Source: Flavobacteriaceae bacterium
GTDB taxonomy: Bacteria; Bacteroidota; Bacteroidia; Flavobacteriales; Flavobacteriaceae
DNA length: 64,000 nucleotides
Assembly: GCA_024743095.1 (NCBI GenBank)
Contig: JANSXF010000022.1
Coordinates: 1-64,000 of the forward strand
Direction of reading: 5' to 3'
The stretch's first letter is position 1. Each line of letters opens with the position of its first letter. The position numbers and the translations under genes were made by a program. The notes beneath the pieces are model-generated. The model ran no database searches. It was given only the letters and a program-made list of their open reading frames with translations, and was not told the DNA's origin. Shown here one piece after another: positions 15,888-24,470 of the stretch.

Positions 15888-17960
15888 TTACTTAAAATCC
15901 GAGGCATCTACACCCTCATTGACCTTGATTTCCTTAACTATGAACTCCATGTTCTGTGGTCCCATGCTCTGCATCAACTTAAATGGGAACTTGATCCCGG
16001 AAACTTCTTGGTAGTCCCCGTAACCGATGGTACTTGTCATCTGCTGACCTTGCACTTCTTGGGTAACTATTTCTTGTACCTTAAGTCCTGTTTCCATGTC
16101 ATAAAAAGCGGTTTTTCCATCGCTGATTTTGAGCTTATAGGCTTTCTTGCCATCAACTTGTTCTACTCCTTCCAGGGTAACATCGCCGGCTGCCAAATAG
16201 TTCAACTCAGGGAAAGCAGCTGATTCTTCTTTGATTTTTGCAACCTCATCAGCGGAAAGGTCTTTGCGTTGGCCCTGCATTACCATATATCCGGAGTCGC
16301 CATCCAAAACCTGCTTTTGCATGGAATTGCCCTGCACTTTTATGTTTTGCATGAATTGGTCTTGGGTTGTTTTCTTCATTTCAAGCTCCAATTTCATGCC
16401 TTGCATTTCGGCCTCTGCCATCATTGAGTATGAATCCACGCCATCCAATTTGGTTTTTCCACCGATGGCCTCGATATAATTTTCCAAAACAGTATTGGCA
16501 TCGATTCCTTCGGGAATTGCAGCGCCATATTCGGGTTTGTCCGTTTTGTTGGCATATTTGTCATAGTAAAGAACAGGAACGGCTTTACCATTAAAATTCA
16601 CCTTCTCCAAATTTTCCAGCACATCCGTACCTTTTCCGGTAACCACAACACGGGCATTGGAGGTTGAGAAATATTTTTTTGAAGCATTGAGCACATCTTC
16701 TTTGGAGATGGCCTCCAAACGCTCCAAATACGTTTGGTAAAAATCTTTGGGAAGGTCTTCTGTTTCAATATTCAAGGCGTATTCTGCAACCGTTTCAGGT
16801 TTTTCCAAAGCCATTACAAAACTACCGGCATATTTGGCCTTGGCATTGGCCAATTCCTCTTCGGATACCTGCTCAGAGGACATTTTATCAATTTCTTTCA
16901 AAATTTCGACCACCGAGCTGTCGGTTACGGCATTTCTAACCTGGGCATAGGCATTGAATCGCATAGGGCTGAATTTGTTGGCCCGAATACCGGAATAGGA
17001 ACCATAGGTATATCCTTTGTCCTCCCTTAAATTTTTGAACAAACGGGCTTGTGATCCACCACCTAATATCCTGTTGGCCAAAAGAGCATCCAAATAATCC
17101 TCGTCCTTCATTTTTAGGTTGGTGATGTTTTCCACGGCAACTTCGGATTGAACGGCGTTGGGAACATCGACAAAGTTGATCTGTGTGTACTGCACGTCCT
17201 TGGGGTCCGAATAACTGAACGATGGTGGTACGGCCTTGGACCATGGGGTAAAGGCTTCGGTAACCAGCTCTTCAACTTTATCAAACTCCACATCGCCGAT
17301 AACCACTAAATAGGCATTGGCGGGAACAAAATAAGAGCGGTAGAACTGCTCCACATCCACTAGGGAAACATTGTTTACGGTTTCTTCGGTCATAAATTCG
17401 CCATACGGGTGGTTTTTGCCATACGCCAACGCTGCTTGAACCCTGTCCGCAATCGCCGAAACATCCTTTTCTTCCGATTTGATTCCGGTAATCAATTTTT
17501 CCTTTTCCTTTTCAAACTCCTCTTTCAGAAAGTCCGGATTTATGGCGGCATCGGCCATTAATTCCAGGACCCTTGGGAAATATTTTGATAAGGAGCTGGC
17601 AAAGGCGCTCTGTTCACCTATATAAATATTGGCTCCCAAAAAATCCACTTCTTCATAAAAATCATCCTTTGGAACATTTTTAGATCCTTTGCCGAGCATG
17701 CTTCCCGTTAGGGCGGAGACCCCAGCTTTGTCCCCTTCCAAAATAGGTGGATTGTCGATGGAAAGCTCAATGCGGACCCTCGGTAATTTGTGGTTCTCCA
17801 CGACAAGGACCTTCAAACCGTTTTTGAGTTCAAAACGGGCGGGCTCTTTTAAATTGATTTTGGGAGCAGGCCCTGGTTTTGGGGGCGTGCTTCTGTCTAT
17901 TTGTGCATATGAAGCCGTCATGAACAATGACAGCGCTGCTAAAACTAAATACTTTTTCAT
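15888..17960 (-). CDS. M16 peptidase, non-catalytic subunit with LolA-like tail
   Basis: A 690-residue exported protein; the start is placed at the ATG giving MKKYLVLAALSLFMTASYAQ, one base after the upstream stop. Two M16 lobes fill about residues 35-460. The site that would hold HxxEH reads VSALTGSMLGKG, so it cannot bind catalytic zinc. The Arg/Tyr pair of partner subunits is present (NLREDKGYTYG). Residues about 490-690 are an extra domain rich in beta strands (IEAIGGKTKLDGVDSY...KLKISDGKTAFYDMETGL) like LolA-fold outer-membrane lipoprotein-sorting proteins. It probably pairs with the upstream catalytic subunit. Confidence 0.9.
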   Translation of the reverse strand: MKKYLVLAALSLFMTASYAQIDRSTPPKPGPAPKINLKEPARFELKNGLKVLVVENHKLPRVRIELSIDNPPILEGDKAGVSALTGSMLGKGSKNVPKDDFYEEVDFLGANIYIGEQSAFASSLSKYFPRVLELMADAAINPDFLKEEFEKEKEKLITGIKSEEKDVSAIADRVQAALAYGKNHPYGEFMTEETVNNVSLVDVEQFYRSYFVPANAYLVVIGDVEFDKVEELVTEAFTPWSKAVPPSFSYSDPKDVQYTQINFVDVPNAVQSEVAVENITNLKMKDEDYLDALLANRILGGGSQARLFKNLREDKGYTYGSYSGIRANKFSPMRFNAYAQVRNAVTDSSVVEILKEIDKMSSEQVSEEELANAKAKYAGSFVMALEKPETVAEYALNIETEDLPKDFYQTYLERLEAISKEDVLNASKKYFSTSNARVVVTGKGTDVLENLEKVNFNGKAVPVLYYDKYANKTDKPEYGAAIPEGIDANTVLENYIEAIGGKTKLDGVDSYSMMAEAEMQGMKLELEMKKTTQDQFMQNIKVQGNSMQKQVLDGDSGYMVMQGQRKDLSADEVAKIKEESAAFPELNYLAAGDVTLEGVEQVDGKKAYKLKISDGKTAFYDMETGLKVQEIVTQEVQGQQMTSTIGYGDYQEVSGIKFPFKLMQSMGPQNMEFIVKEIKVNEGVDASDFK

Positions 17961-17961
17961 C

Positions 17962-19284
17962 TTAATTAGCGTCTTTTTGTTCTGGCAAATATTCCAACTC
18001 AACACGTTGGTTCACCTTCAAATATTTTTTGGCCACTTCCATGATTTCTTCACGGGTGATGGAGCGGTAAATGTCTATTTCTGTATTGATCAGGTTCGTG
18101 TCATCCTTTAGCATATAGTTTTCGGCCAAGGAATTTGCAATGCCTTCAACGCTACTGTTGGCATTCACGAATTGATTTTCGAACTTGTTCTGAAGTTTTT
18201 GATAGTCCTTTTCGGAAATCAGCTCCATTTGAAGCTTTAGAATTTCTTGATCAATTTCCTTCTTGATATCCTGAATGGAATTCTCGCCAACAGGAAGTCC
18301 CCCAACGATGTACGAGCTGTAATCTTCGGCATCGATTGGGACGGATAATATTTGAAGTGCCATTTTTTTCTCGTCCACCAACTTCTTGTACAGTTTGGAG
18401 CTTTCACCATCGCTGAGATAGGTGGAGATCATGTTGATCACATAGGCATCCCGCTGACCTTGCCCTGGCGTTCTGTATGCTAACAATATCGCTGGGATCT
18501 GGATGTTGGGGTCGTGATATTTGGCGAATTTGGTTTCAGTGATGGGGGCTTCCTGTACGTCTGGACGCTTTATTTGGGCACCCCTTGGAATTGGACCAAA
18601 ATAGTCCTCTATCATTTTTTTGGTCTTACCTGTTTCAAAATCGCCGGCCACTACCAAAACGCCATTATTTGGTACGTAATAAGTTTGGTTGAATTTTTTA
18701 AAGTCTTCCAAAGTGGCGCTGGCCAAATGATCTAGGGACCCAATAACTCCCCATCTGTAAGGGTGTTCGGTATAGAGGTTCTTCAAGATCTGCTCAAAAA
18801 ATGCGCCATATGGTGCATTGTCGGTTCTGAGCCTCCTTTCCTCTTGTACCACTTCTTTTTGGGTATCCACGCCAACTTGGCCAATTATGGGGTGCATCAA
18901 ACGTTCAGACTCCAACCAAAGCCCTACTTCCAAACTATTGGAAGGGAAAACTTCGTAGTAATAGGTGCGGTCCAGAAAGGTGTTGGCATTGTTCCTCCCA
19001 CCGTTTGCGGCCGTTATTTGGTCCCACTCGCCACGTTCAATGTTTTTGGTGCCCTCGAACAAAAGATGTTCAAAAAAGTGGGCAAAACCCGTTTTGTCCG
19101 GGTCTTCGTCCTTGGATCCCACGTGGTACATTACCGATGTGGTCACTACCGGCGCACTGTTGTCTTGGTGTAAGATCACATGGAGCCCATTGTCCAGGTC
19201 ATACTCTTGAAAAACCACCTCCTGCGCAAAAAGGCTGGTTGCTGCAAGGAGCATGGCAGATGCAGTAAACAAATGTTTTTTCAT
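17962..19284 (-). CDS. M16 peptidase, catalytic subunit
   Basis: A 440-residue exported zinc peptidase (pitrilysin family, processing-peptidase type). A signal peptide (about 1-21) is followed by the inverted zinc motif HFFEH (69-73) with the third ligand Glu about 76 residues on (VVQEERR, near 149). The second lobe lacks the Arg/Tyr pair and therefore needs the partner encoded downstream. Heterodimers of this type are known from Sphingomonas (SPH2681/SPH2682). Likely acts on peptides in the periplasm. Confidence 0.93.
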   Translation of the reverse strand: MKKHLFTASAMLLAATSLFAQEVVFQEYDLDNGLHVILHQDNSAPVVTTSVMYHVGSKDEDPDKTGFAHFFEHLLFEGTKNIERGEWDQITAANGGRNNANTFLDRTYYYEVFPSNSLEVGLWLESERLMHPIIGQVGVDTQKEVVQEERRLRTDNAPYGAFFEQILKNLYTEHPYRWGVIGSLDHLASATLEDFKKFNQTYYVPNNGVLVVAGDFETGKTKKMIEDYFGPIPRGAQIKRPDVQEAPITETKFAKYHDPNIQIPAILLAYRTPGQGQRDAYVINMISTYLSDGESSKLYKKLVDEKKMALQILSVPIDAEDYSSYIVGGLPVGENSIQDIKKEIDQEILKLQMELISEKDYQKLQNKFENQFVNANSSVEGIANSLAENYMLKDDTNLINTEIDIYRSITREEIMEVAKKYLKVNQRVELEYLPEQKDAN

Positions 19285-19469
19285 TTTAATAGTCAGTATT
19301 TAAAAAATTGATGTTGCTAAGAGGTTGGTATCGATTTACGAATCGATGTTACGCTAAATATAAAATATTTTCGGTCAGCAGGTAAATTTTAAACAAGTCT
19401 TTGGAATCAAAATATGGGATAATTCGCAAACATTCAGTAAATTATACAATGAATTCAAAAAAATACAAT

Positions 19470-19925
19470 ATGAAAAATTTAACTCTCCCGATTCGTTTTG
19501 GCATAGTCACCAGTGCTGTGCTGATTGCGTATTTTTTGATTTTGGCCTTGATGGGCAAGCACACCAATGTTTTTTATAGCCTGTTCAATGGTGTGATCAC
19601 GGGTTTTGGAATCTATGAGACCATTAAGTATACCAAGATAAAACAGGGCAAGGATTTTAGCTACGGCAATGGATTTACGGCGGGCATAACCACTGGCTTT
19701 ATCGCAACATTGTTGTTCACCATTTTCTTTGCCTTTTATGCAACGGAATTGGACAGCGCTTTTCTGGACAAACTTTCGGTTGCCTGGTCCAATGATTATA
19801 GGAATTTCCAGGGAATCGTCTTTTTTACCGTGGCCATAATGGGGTTCGCCACCACCTTGGTTTTGACACTTTCGTTCATGCAACTTTTTAAAACGAGCAA
19901 CAATTCCAAAAAAATAATGGGCTAA
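19470..19925 (+). CDS. DUF4199 membrane protein
   Basis: A membrane protein of about 151 residues with four hydrophobic segments. The N-terminus MKNLTLPIRFGIVTSAVLIAYF and the following GITTGFIATLLFTIFFAFY are typical of DUF4199. The function is unknown. Two earlier in-frame ATGs (19401, 19449) would add a charged N-terminal tail; I chose the one that begins at the family consensus. Confidence 0.78.
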   Translation: MKNLTLPIRFGIVTSAVLIAYFLILALMGKHTNVFYSLFNGVITGFGIYETIKYTKIKQGKDFSYGNGFTAGITTGFIATLLFTIFFAFYATELDSAFLDKLSVAWSNDYRNFQGIVFFTVAIMGFATTLVLTLSFMQLFKTSNNSKKIMG

Positions 19926-19940
19926 ATCCTTGAGGAATAC

Positions 19941-19970
19941 TTGTGGATTAAGGATTTAGCAGTATATTTG
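19941..19970 (+). promoter_or_regulatory. Promoter of rplU-rpmA
   Basis: TTG at 19941-19943 and TATATTTG at 19963-19970 are separated by 19 bases, the consensus spacing of Bacteroidota sigma-ABfr promoters. The rplU ATG follows 49 bases later. Confidence 0.8.
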
Positions 19971-20019
19971 CACCCGCTAATTTTGATAAAGCGCAATATT
20001 TTAATCTAATTAACGCATT

Positions 20020-20559
20020 ATGTACGCAATTGTAGAGATGGCAGGGCAGCAATTTAAAGTTGCTAAAGACCAAAAAGTGTACGTTCACCGTTTGCAAGGG
20101 GAAGAAGGTGATAAGGTCACTTTCGATAAAGTTCTTCTTTTGGAAGATGGTGATAACGTAACCATTGGCGCCCCGGTCATAGATGGTGCGGCCGTTGAGG
20201 CCAAAGTTGTAAAGCACCTAAAAGGAGACAAGGTAATCGTCTTTAAAAAGAAAAGACGTAAAGGTTACCAGAAAAAGAACGGTCACAGACAATATTTGAC
20301 AGAGATCGTTGTTGAAGGTATAGTGACAAAAGGTGCCAAAAAAGCGGCCCCTGCCAAAACCAAGGCTGAAGCGAAACCAGCAGCAGAACCTAAAAAGGCC
20401 GAGAAAAAGGCGGAAGCTCCCAAGAAAGAAGCTCCAAAAGCATCCGAGGACTTAAGCTCCAAAACTGTTGCTGAATTGAAGGAGATGGCAAAAGCCAAGG
20501 AAATTACCGGTTACTCTTCCATGAAGAAAGCCGAGTTGATCGAAGCGTTAAGCAAATAA
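20020..20559 (+). CDS. rplU: Ribosomal protein L21 with C-terminal HeH/Rho-N-like extension
   Basis: A 179-residue protein. Residues about 1-103 are normal L21 (MYAIVEMAGQQFKV...KKRRKGYQKKNGHRQYLTEIVV). An Ala/Lys/Glu/Pro-rich linker (about 105-145) leads to a 33-residue module, SSKTVAELKEMAKAKEITG followed by YSSMKKAELIEALSK, of the HeH/Rho N-terminal type. That module often binds nucleic acid. Bacterial L21 is usually just over 100 residues, so the tail adds about 75. It is followed by rpmA, as in most bacteria. Confidence 0.96.
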   Translation: MYAIVEMAGQQFKVAKDQKVYVHRLQGEEGDKVTFDKVLLLEDGDNVTIGAPVIDGAAVEAKVVKHLKGDKVIVFKKKRRKGYQKKNGHRQYLTEIVVEGIVTKGAKKAAPAKTKAEAKPAAEPKKAEKKAEAPKKEAPKASEDLSSKTVAELKEMAKAKEITGYSSMKKAELIEALSK

Positions 20560-20584
20560 AGAACAGAACTAAAATTTTTATATC

Positions 20585-20845
20585 ATGGCTCACAAGAAAG
20601 GTGTAGGTAGTTCAAAAAACGGTAGAGAATCAGAATCGAAACGCTTAGGTGTTAAGATTTTTGGTGGTCAGGCAGCAGTTGCCGGTAACATTATTGTAAG
20701 ACAACGTGGTACCAAGCACAACCCTGGCGATAACGTATACGCCGGTAAAGACCATACTTTGCATGCCAAGGTAGATGGTCTGGTTAAGTTTGAGAAAAAA
20801 GCAGGTGGAAAATCTTTTGTGTCCATCGAGCCTTTCCAAGCTTAG
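20585..20845 (+). CDS. rpmA: Ribosomal protein L27
   Basis: An 86-residue L27 starting [20 protein letters not shown], whose N-terminal tail reaches the peptidyl-transferase centre. The [20 protein letters not shown] core is intact. It begins with Ala after Met and has no cleaved N-terminal extension of the Firmicutes type. It ends 31 bases before the left end of an insertion sequence, whose end hairpin may now serve as its terminator. Confidence 0.97.
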   Translation: MAHKKGVGSSKNGRESESKRLGVKIFGGQAAVAGNIIVRQRGTKHNPGDNVYAGKDHTLHAKVDGLVKFEKKAGGKSFVSIEPFQA

Positions 20846-20875
20846 GCACAAATAACATATCAGTTTAAGTTAAAG

Positions 20876-20911
20876 GAGGCCGTCTAAAAACATTTAGGCG
20901 GTCTTTTTATT
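20876..20911 (+). repeat. Left IS end and terminator-like hairpin
   Basis: GGCCGTCTAAA (20878-20888) pairs with TTTAGGCGGTC (20893-20903), an 11-bp stem with two G-U pairs and a 4-base loop, followed by CTTTTTATTT-like sequence. It would stop transcripts entering from rpmA. Confidence 0.7.
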
Positions 20912-20992
20912 TAGGGATGATTTGTGGGTGGCTGCCTTAATGTTGCGTTTTTTCGATTTATTCCCCTCGGTCAAGATCGGGCCGGAGGGCCC

Positions 20993-22534
20993 CTATGCCG
21001 TTAAAGTTGCCTTTTTAAGGTTGTGTGCCATGGCAATGAGCCCTATTTCGGTCTCGACCTTGTCGATGCCCCTTAACAGGAACCGTTTGAAGCCCATGTT
21101 CTGTTTGATGTTGCCGAAAACGGCCTCGACGTCCCAGCACCTTCGCTTGCGATGGGCGATCCCCTCTTCGCCCAGCAGTCTTTCCCTGGCCGTGTCCCTT
21201 AGCCTTGCCAGGTTGTGGTTGCGCTCAACGGTCCTGTTGCCTTTTCCTTGATGGCACGCCCCGCGCATGGGGCATCCCGAACAGTTCCGTGCCCGGTAGC
21301 GGTCGATGGTCTGCAGGTATCCCGTTTTGGTTTCCCGTTGGTAACTGTCCACGTGCTCCATGGCCTGCCCCATGGGGCAGAAGTACCGGTCCCCCTGGCT
21401 GTCGTAATATAGTTTGTCGGCCGCAAACGGGCTTTTACAGGTCCCCCTTTTTTCGTCCAGTCGTTCCTTGTGGAAGTGGCCGTACTTCACGAAGGCCTCG
21501 ATGCCCTTGCTTTCCAGATGGGCGTAGTTCTCCTCGCTGCCATAACCGGCATCGGCGGTAAGTTTTTCGGGCGCCCGGCCGTAACCCTCGATGAACCCCT
21601 CCACATGGCCGATCAGGGCGGTGGTGTCCGAGGTGGTCCGGGCAAGGCTGTAATTGACGATGAACTGGTTGTTGGTGCCGGCCTGTAGGTTGTACCCCGG
21701 TTTTAACTGCCCGTTCTGCATGTGGTCCTCCTTCATGCGCATGAAGGTGGCATCGGGATCGGTCCTGCTCATACTGTTCCTGCCGCCCATTTGCCCCTCT
21801 TGACGGTCGTACCTCTCCAGGTTCTTGGGCCAGTTCTTTTTGGCGTAGTTCAGCTTTTGCCTTACTTTTTTGTCGATCGGCCTGTCCTCCAAAGCTTGGT
21901 TGATCTGGTCTATCGTCTCGGATACCTTCTTCGGGTCTATCGCCCCAAAGTCGGGCATATTGGGGGTCTGTTCCTCATCTTGGTACACTTTCTCCACATA
22001 GCCCCAGAGTTCCTTTAACTGCTTTTGGATACGCTCACGTGAGGTCTTTATGCCCTTTGCCCACACAAAGGTATACCTGTTGGCGTTGGCCTCGATCTTG
22101 GTGCCATCCAGGTAAATGTCCTTCAAGCTCAAGTGGCCCTGTTCGGCCAACAGTACCACCACTTGATTGAATATTTTTTTAAAGTGCCCCTTTAACCTTC
22201 CCGATCGAAAGTTGCTGATGGTATTGTGGTCGGGCCTGGCCGTGCCGGCCAACCACATAAAATGGAGGTTCTCCCCAAGGGCCTCCTCTATCTTGCGGGA
22301 GGAATACAGGTTGCGCAGATAGGCATAGACCAATATCTTGAGCAATACCTTCGGGTGATAGCTGGAGGTGCCCCCTCCCTTATAGGTCCTTTCCAATATC
22401 CCCAGATCTATGCCATCCAAAATTGAATTCACGATCCGGACAGGATGGTTCTTGGGTACCAGGTCATCATAACTGGGCGGAAGAAGGCTCAACTGGTCCT
22501 GGTCATTGGTCTTCCATACTACTTTTCGGCTCAT
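20993..22534 (-). CDS. IS1182 family transposase
   Basis: A 513-residue DDE transposase. The N-terminal part has LVPKNHPVRIVNSILDGID and PKVLLKILVYAYLRNLYSSRKIEEAL, typical of IS1182/IS5-like proteins. The catalytic core follows, with YLDGTKIEANANRYTFVWAK (first Asp), KLTADAGYGSEENYAHL (second Asp), a cysteine cluster CSGCPMRGAC, and WDVEAVFGNIKQNMGFKRF (Glu). The reading frame is intact, so the element may be active. A TAACTTTA at 22538-22545, one mismatch from the -7 consensus, lies just upstream of the ATG. Confidence 0.95.
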   Translation of the reverse strand: MSRKVVWKTNDQDQLSLLPPSYDDLVPKNHPVRIVNSILDGIDLGILERTYKGGGTSSYHPKVLLKILVYAYLRNLYSSRKIEEALGENLHFMWLAGTARPDHNTISNFRSGRLKGHFKKIFNQVVVLLAEQGHLSLKDIYLDGTKIEANANRYTFVWAKGIKTSRERIQKQLKELWGYVEKVYQDEEQTPNMPDFGAIDPKKVSETIDQINQALEDRPIDKKVRQKLNYAKKNWPKNLERYDRQEGQMGGRNSMSRTDPDATFMRMKEDHMQNGQLKPGYNLQAGTNNQFIVNYSLARTTSDTTALIGHVEGFIEGYGRAPEKLTADAGYGSEENYAHLESKGIEAFVKYGHFHKERLDEKRGTCKSPFAADKLYYDSQGDRYFCPMGQAMEHVDSYQRETKTGYLQTIDRYRARNCSGCPMRGACHQGKGNRTVERNHNLARLRDTARERLLGEEGIAHRKRRCWDVEAVFGNIKQNMGFKRFLLRGIDKVETEIGLIAMAHNLKKATLTA

Positions 22535-22566
22535 AACTAAAGTTACGATCCATTACTGTTTTAAAC

Positions 22567-22598
22567 AAAAAAAAGAGACTGCCTTTTTAGACAGCCTC
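22567..22598 (-). repeat. Right IS end and terminator hairpin
   Basis: On the minus strand GAGGCTGTCT and GGCAGTCTC pair (two G-U pairs) around an A-rich loop, and eight T follow. It faces the transposase gene and would stop read-in from outside. On the plus strand it is also followed by T5, so it may work both ways. Confidence 0.7.
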
Positions 22599-22700
22599 TT
22601 TTTATTGCCTGATTTTTTAATGGTTTGTTAACCCAATGGTGATGTTGGAGTGAGAATCAAAAGCGTACTTGAACTTTTGCTTTTTTCAATAGTACACACC

Positions 22701-24290
22701 ATGAAATGGGGTTTTGTTTTTCTTTTTTTGACAAGTCTTTTAATACCGTTCGGCGCGGTAGGCCAACAAAGCACGGTTACCCTGACCAATAGGGAAACCA
22801 CCGAGACCTACCATGCGCTTCAAAGTCAATTGGAGACCGCAAAAAAGCATCCGGTAAATTCATCCCAAATTGCCCAAGCCTATCTTCAGTTGGGTGAGTA
22901 TTACCACATACTTGGCCTGTATACCGAAGCCATAGCGCAATACAATTCTGCTTTGGAGCAGTTGGGCCCCAATTTTGGGGAACCCCTGTATATCGTACTC
23001 AACAATAATATTGGCAAAGTATATCTTTCGTTGAACAACTTTGAGTTGGCCGAAAAATATTTTGAGCAAACCAAGCAAGCATCGGAACAGCTCAAAGTTG
23101 ACAAGGGTTTGGCCACTTCACTTGGTTTATTGGGAGCGAGCCACGAAAAACAAGCCGAATATGAAGATGCACTTCAAGATCAAAGACGAAGTCTTGAACT
23201 TTTCCAAAAATTGGGGGATAACCAAGGTATTGCCATTACCAATGAAAACATTGGAAGTGTTTATGAGGACTTGGAGAAATTTGAGCTGGCGTACGAATAC
23301 TTCAAAAAAGCCTACGACCATTTCCAAGGTTCACGAACAATAGAAGAAATCAATGTGCTGAACAACCTTGGTGATTCGTTCCGCAAACGAGGTGACTATC
23401 AACAGGGATTGGCGTATACTGCAAAAGCTTTGGACCTTGCCAAGGAGTTGAACGACCTTCATCAATTGGAGAGTGCACATAAGGACCTTTCCAAGAACTA
23501 CGCCCTTATGGGCAATTTTGAAAAGGCGCACGAGCATCTGCTTGTTGCTGAGGAATATAACAGTGAAATGCTACGGTCACAAAACTATGACCAATTGAAC
23601 GTGCTCCAGACCATTTACGAAACCAATAAGAAAGAAGCGGAAATTCAACTGTTGAAGGAACAGAACAAAGTAAGCATTGCCAATCAGAATTTGCTTTGGG
23701 TTGCACTATTTGCCATAGCCGTTATTTTTATCATTCTCTATTACTATATGGGCAGAAAGCGGAAGGCTACGTTGAAGATTCAGCAATACAAACATCGTAT
23801 GCTCAAGGCAGAGTTGGATAAAAAAGCCATTGAGGAACAAAACTTACAGCGCGAAGTGCAGTTAAAAGCAGCGTCTTTATCTCGATATAGTCTGCACCTC
23901 TCCCAAAAGAACAAGATTTTGCTCGATATGTCGAACACACTTCGTAATATGGTCTCCCGAAAACATATGAACACTTCGGACAAAATAAAGGAATTGGTCA
24001 AGGAAATAGATTTTAACCTAAAACAGGAAGGGGAATGGGACGAGTTTATGACCTTCTTCAAGGAAATCCATCCAGAGTTTATCAAAAAACTTTCAGCACT
24101 ATCCGAAAACCCACTTTCTCCGGCGGAACTGCGTTTGGGTATGTTATTGCGATTGAATCTTTCCTCCAAGGAAATAGCATCTATTTTACGTGTTACACCG
24201 GATAGCGTTAGAGTGGCGCGTTATCGCCTTAGAAAAAAATTGCCCATAGATCAAAAAGACGAGCTGGTAAACTTTATGATTGAACTTTAG
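22701..24290 (+). CDS. Membrane-anchored TPR protein with C-terminal HTH
   Basis: A 529-residue protein; the start ATG gives a clean signal peptide MKWGFVFLFLTSLLIPF, while an earlier GTG at 22650 would add 17 residues. Tetratricopeptide repeats span about residues 60-310. A membrane segment (LLWVALFAIAVIFIILYYYMG, about 332-352) and a coiled coil follow. The C-terminus is a LuxR-like helix-turn-helix (LRLNLSSKEIASILRVTPDS). This layout is a common Bacteroidota type of envelope-sensing regulator. It probably controls the downstream receptor and phytase genes. An IS lies immediately upstream and may have replaced its promoter region. Confidence 0.86.
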   Translation: MKWGFVFLFLTSLLIPFGAVGQQSTVTLTNRETTETYHALQSQLETAKKHPVNSSQIAQAYLQLGEYYHILGLYTEAIAQYNSALEQLGPNFGEPLYIVLNNNIGKVYLSLNNFELAEKYFEQTKQASEQLKVDKGLATSLGLLGASHEKQAEYEDALQDQRRSLELFQKLGDNQGIAITNENIGSVYEDLEKFELAYEYFKKAYDHFQGSRTIEEINVLNNLGDSFRKRGDYQQGLAYTAKALDLAKELNDLHQLESAHKDLSKNYALMGNFEKAHEHLLVAEEYNSEMLRSQNYDQLNVLQTIYETNKKEAEIQLLKEQNKVSIANQNLLWVALFAIAVIFIILYYYMGRKRKATLKIQQYKHRMLKAELDKKAIEEQNLQREVQLKAASLSRYSLHLSQKNKILLDMSNTLRNMVSRKHMNTSDKIKELVKEIDFNLKQEGEWDEFMTFFKEIHPEFIKKLSALSENPLSPAELRLGMLLRLNLSSKEIASILRVTPDSVRVARYRLRKKLPIDQKDELVNFMIEL

Positions 24291-24376
24291 CTCCTTACAG
24301 GACTTCTTTTTCAGAAAAGGTTATCCCAATGTAAAATAACTGTAATTGTTGCCCTCTTGTTTCTATCGATTTTCAC

Positions 24377-24397
24377 TTTTGTTTCCTTTTTGTTTCC
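24377..24397 (+). repeat. Tandem TTTTGTTTCC repeat upstream of the receptor gene
   Basis: Two copies of TTTTGTTTCC start at 24377 and 24388, a period of 11 bases or about one helical turn. They end 32 bases before a -7 element, where an activator would sit. A binding site for the adjacent TPR/HTH regulator is an inference. Confidence 0.4.
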
Positions 24398-24429
24398 TTT
24401 TAATTTAAATCATAACGGGTTGATATACA

Positions 24430-24437
24430 TAGTTTTG
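24430..24437 (+). promoter_or_regulatory. -7 element for the phytate-locus receptor
   Basis: TAGTTTTG matches TAnnTTTG and lies 33 bases before the receptor ATG. No -33 TTG is evident, as expected of an activated promoter. Confidence 0.5.
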
Positions 24438-24470
24438 GAGTGCATTCTAACGTAAACCAAAATTAAATTG

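Larger units (their letters stand above)
20876..22598 (-). mobile_element. IS1182-family insertion sequence, about 1.72 kb
   Basis: The element holds one transposase gene and is bounded by imperfect terminal inverted repeats beginning GAGGCCGTCTAAAAA (left) and GAGGCTGTCTAAAAA (right, reversed). It is much richer in G and C than its surroundings, which suggests recent arrival from another genome. No flanking target-site duplication is evident. It sits between rpmA and the gene of a TPR regulator. Confidence 0.85.

Noticed and set aside
20846-22650. Target-site duplication around the IS.
   Set aside because: Bases outside the two ends (AAAG on the left, TTTT on the right) do not match at any short length, so the exact ends or the duplication cannot be confirmed.
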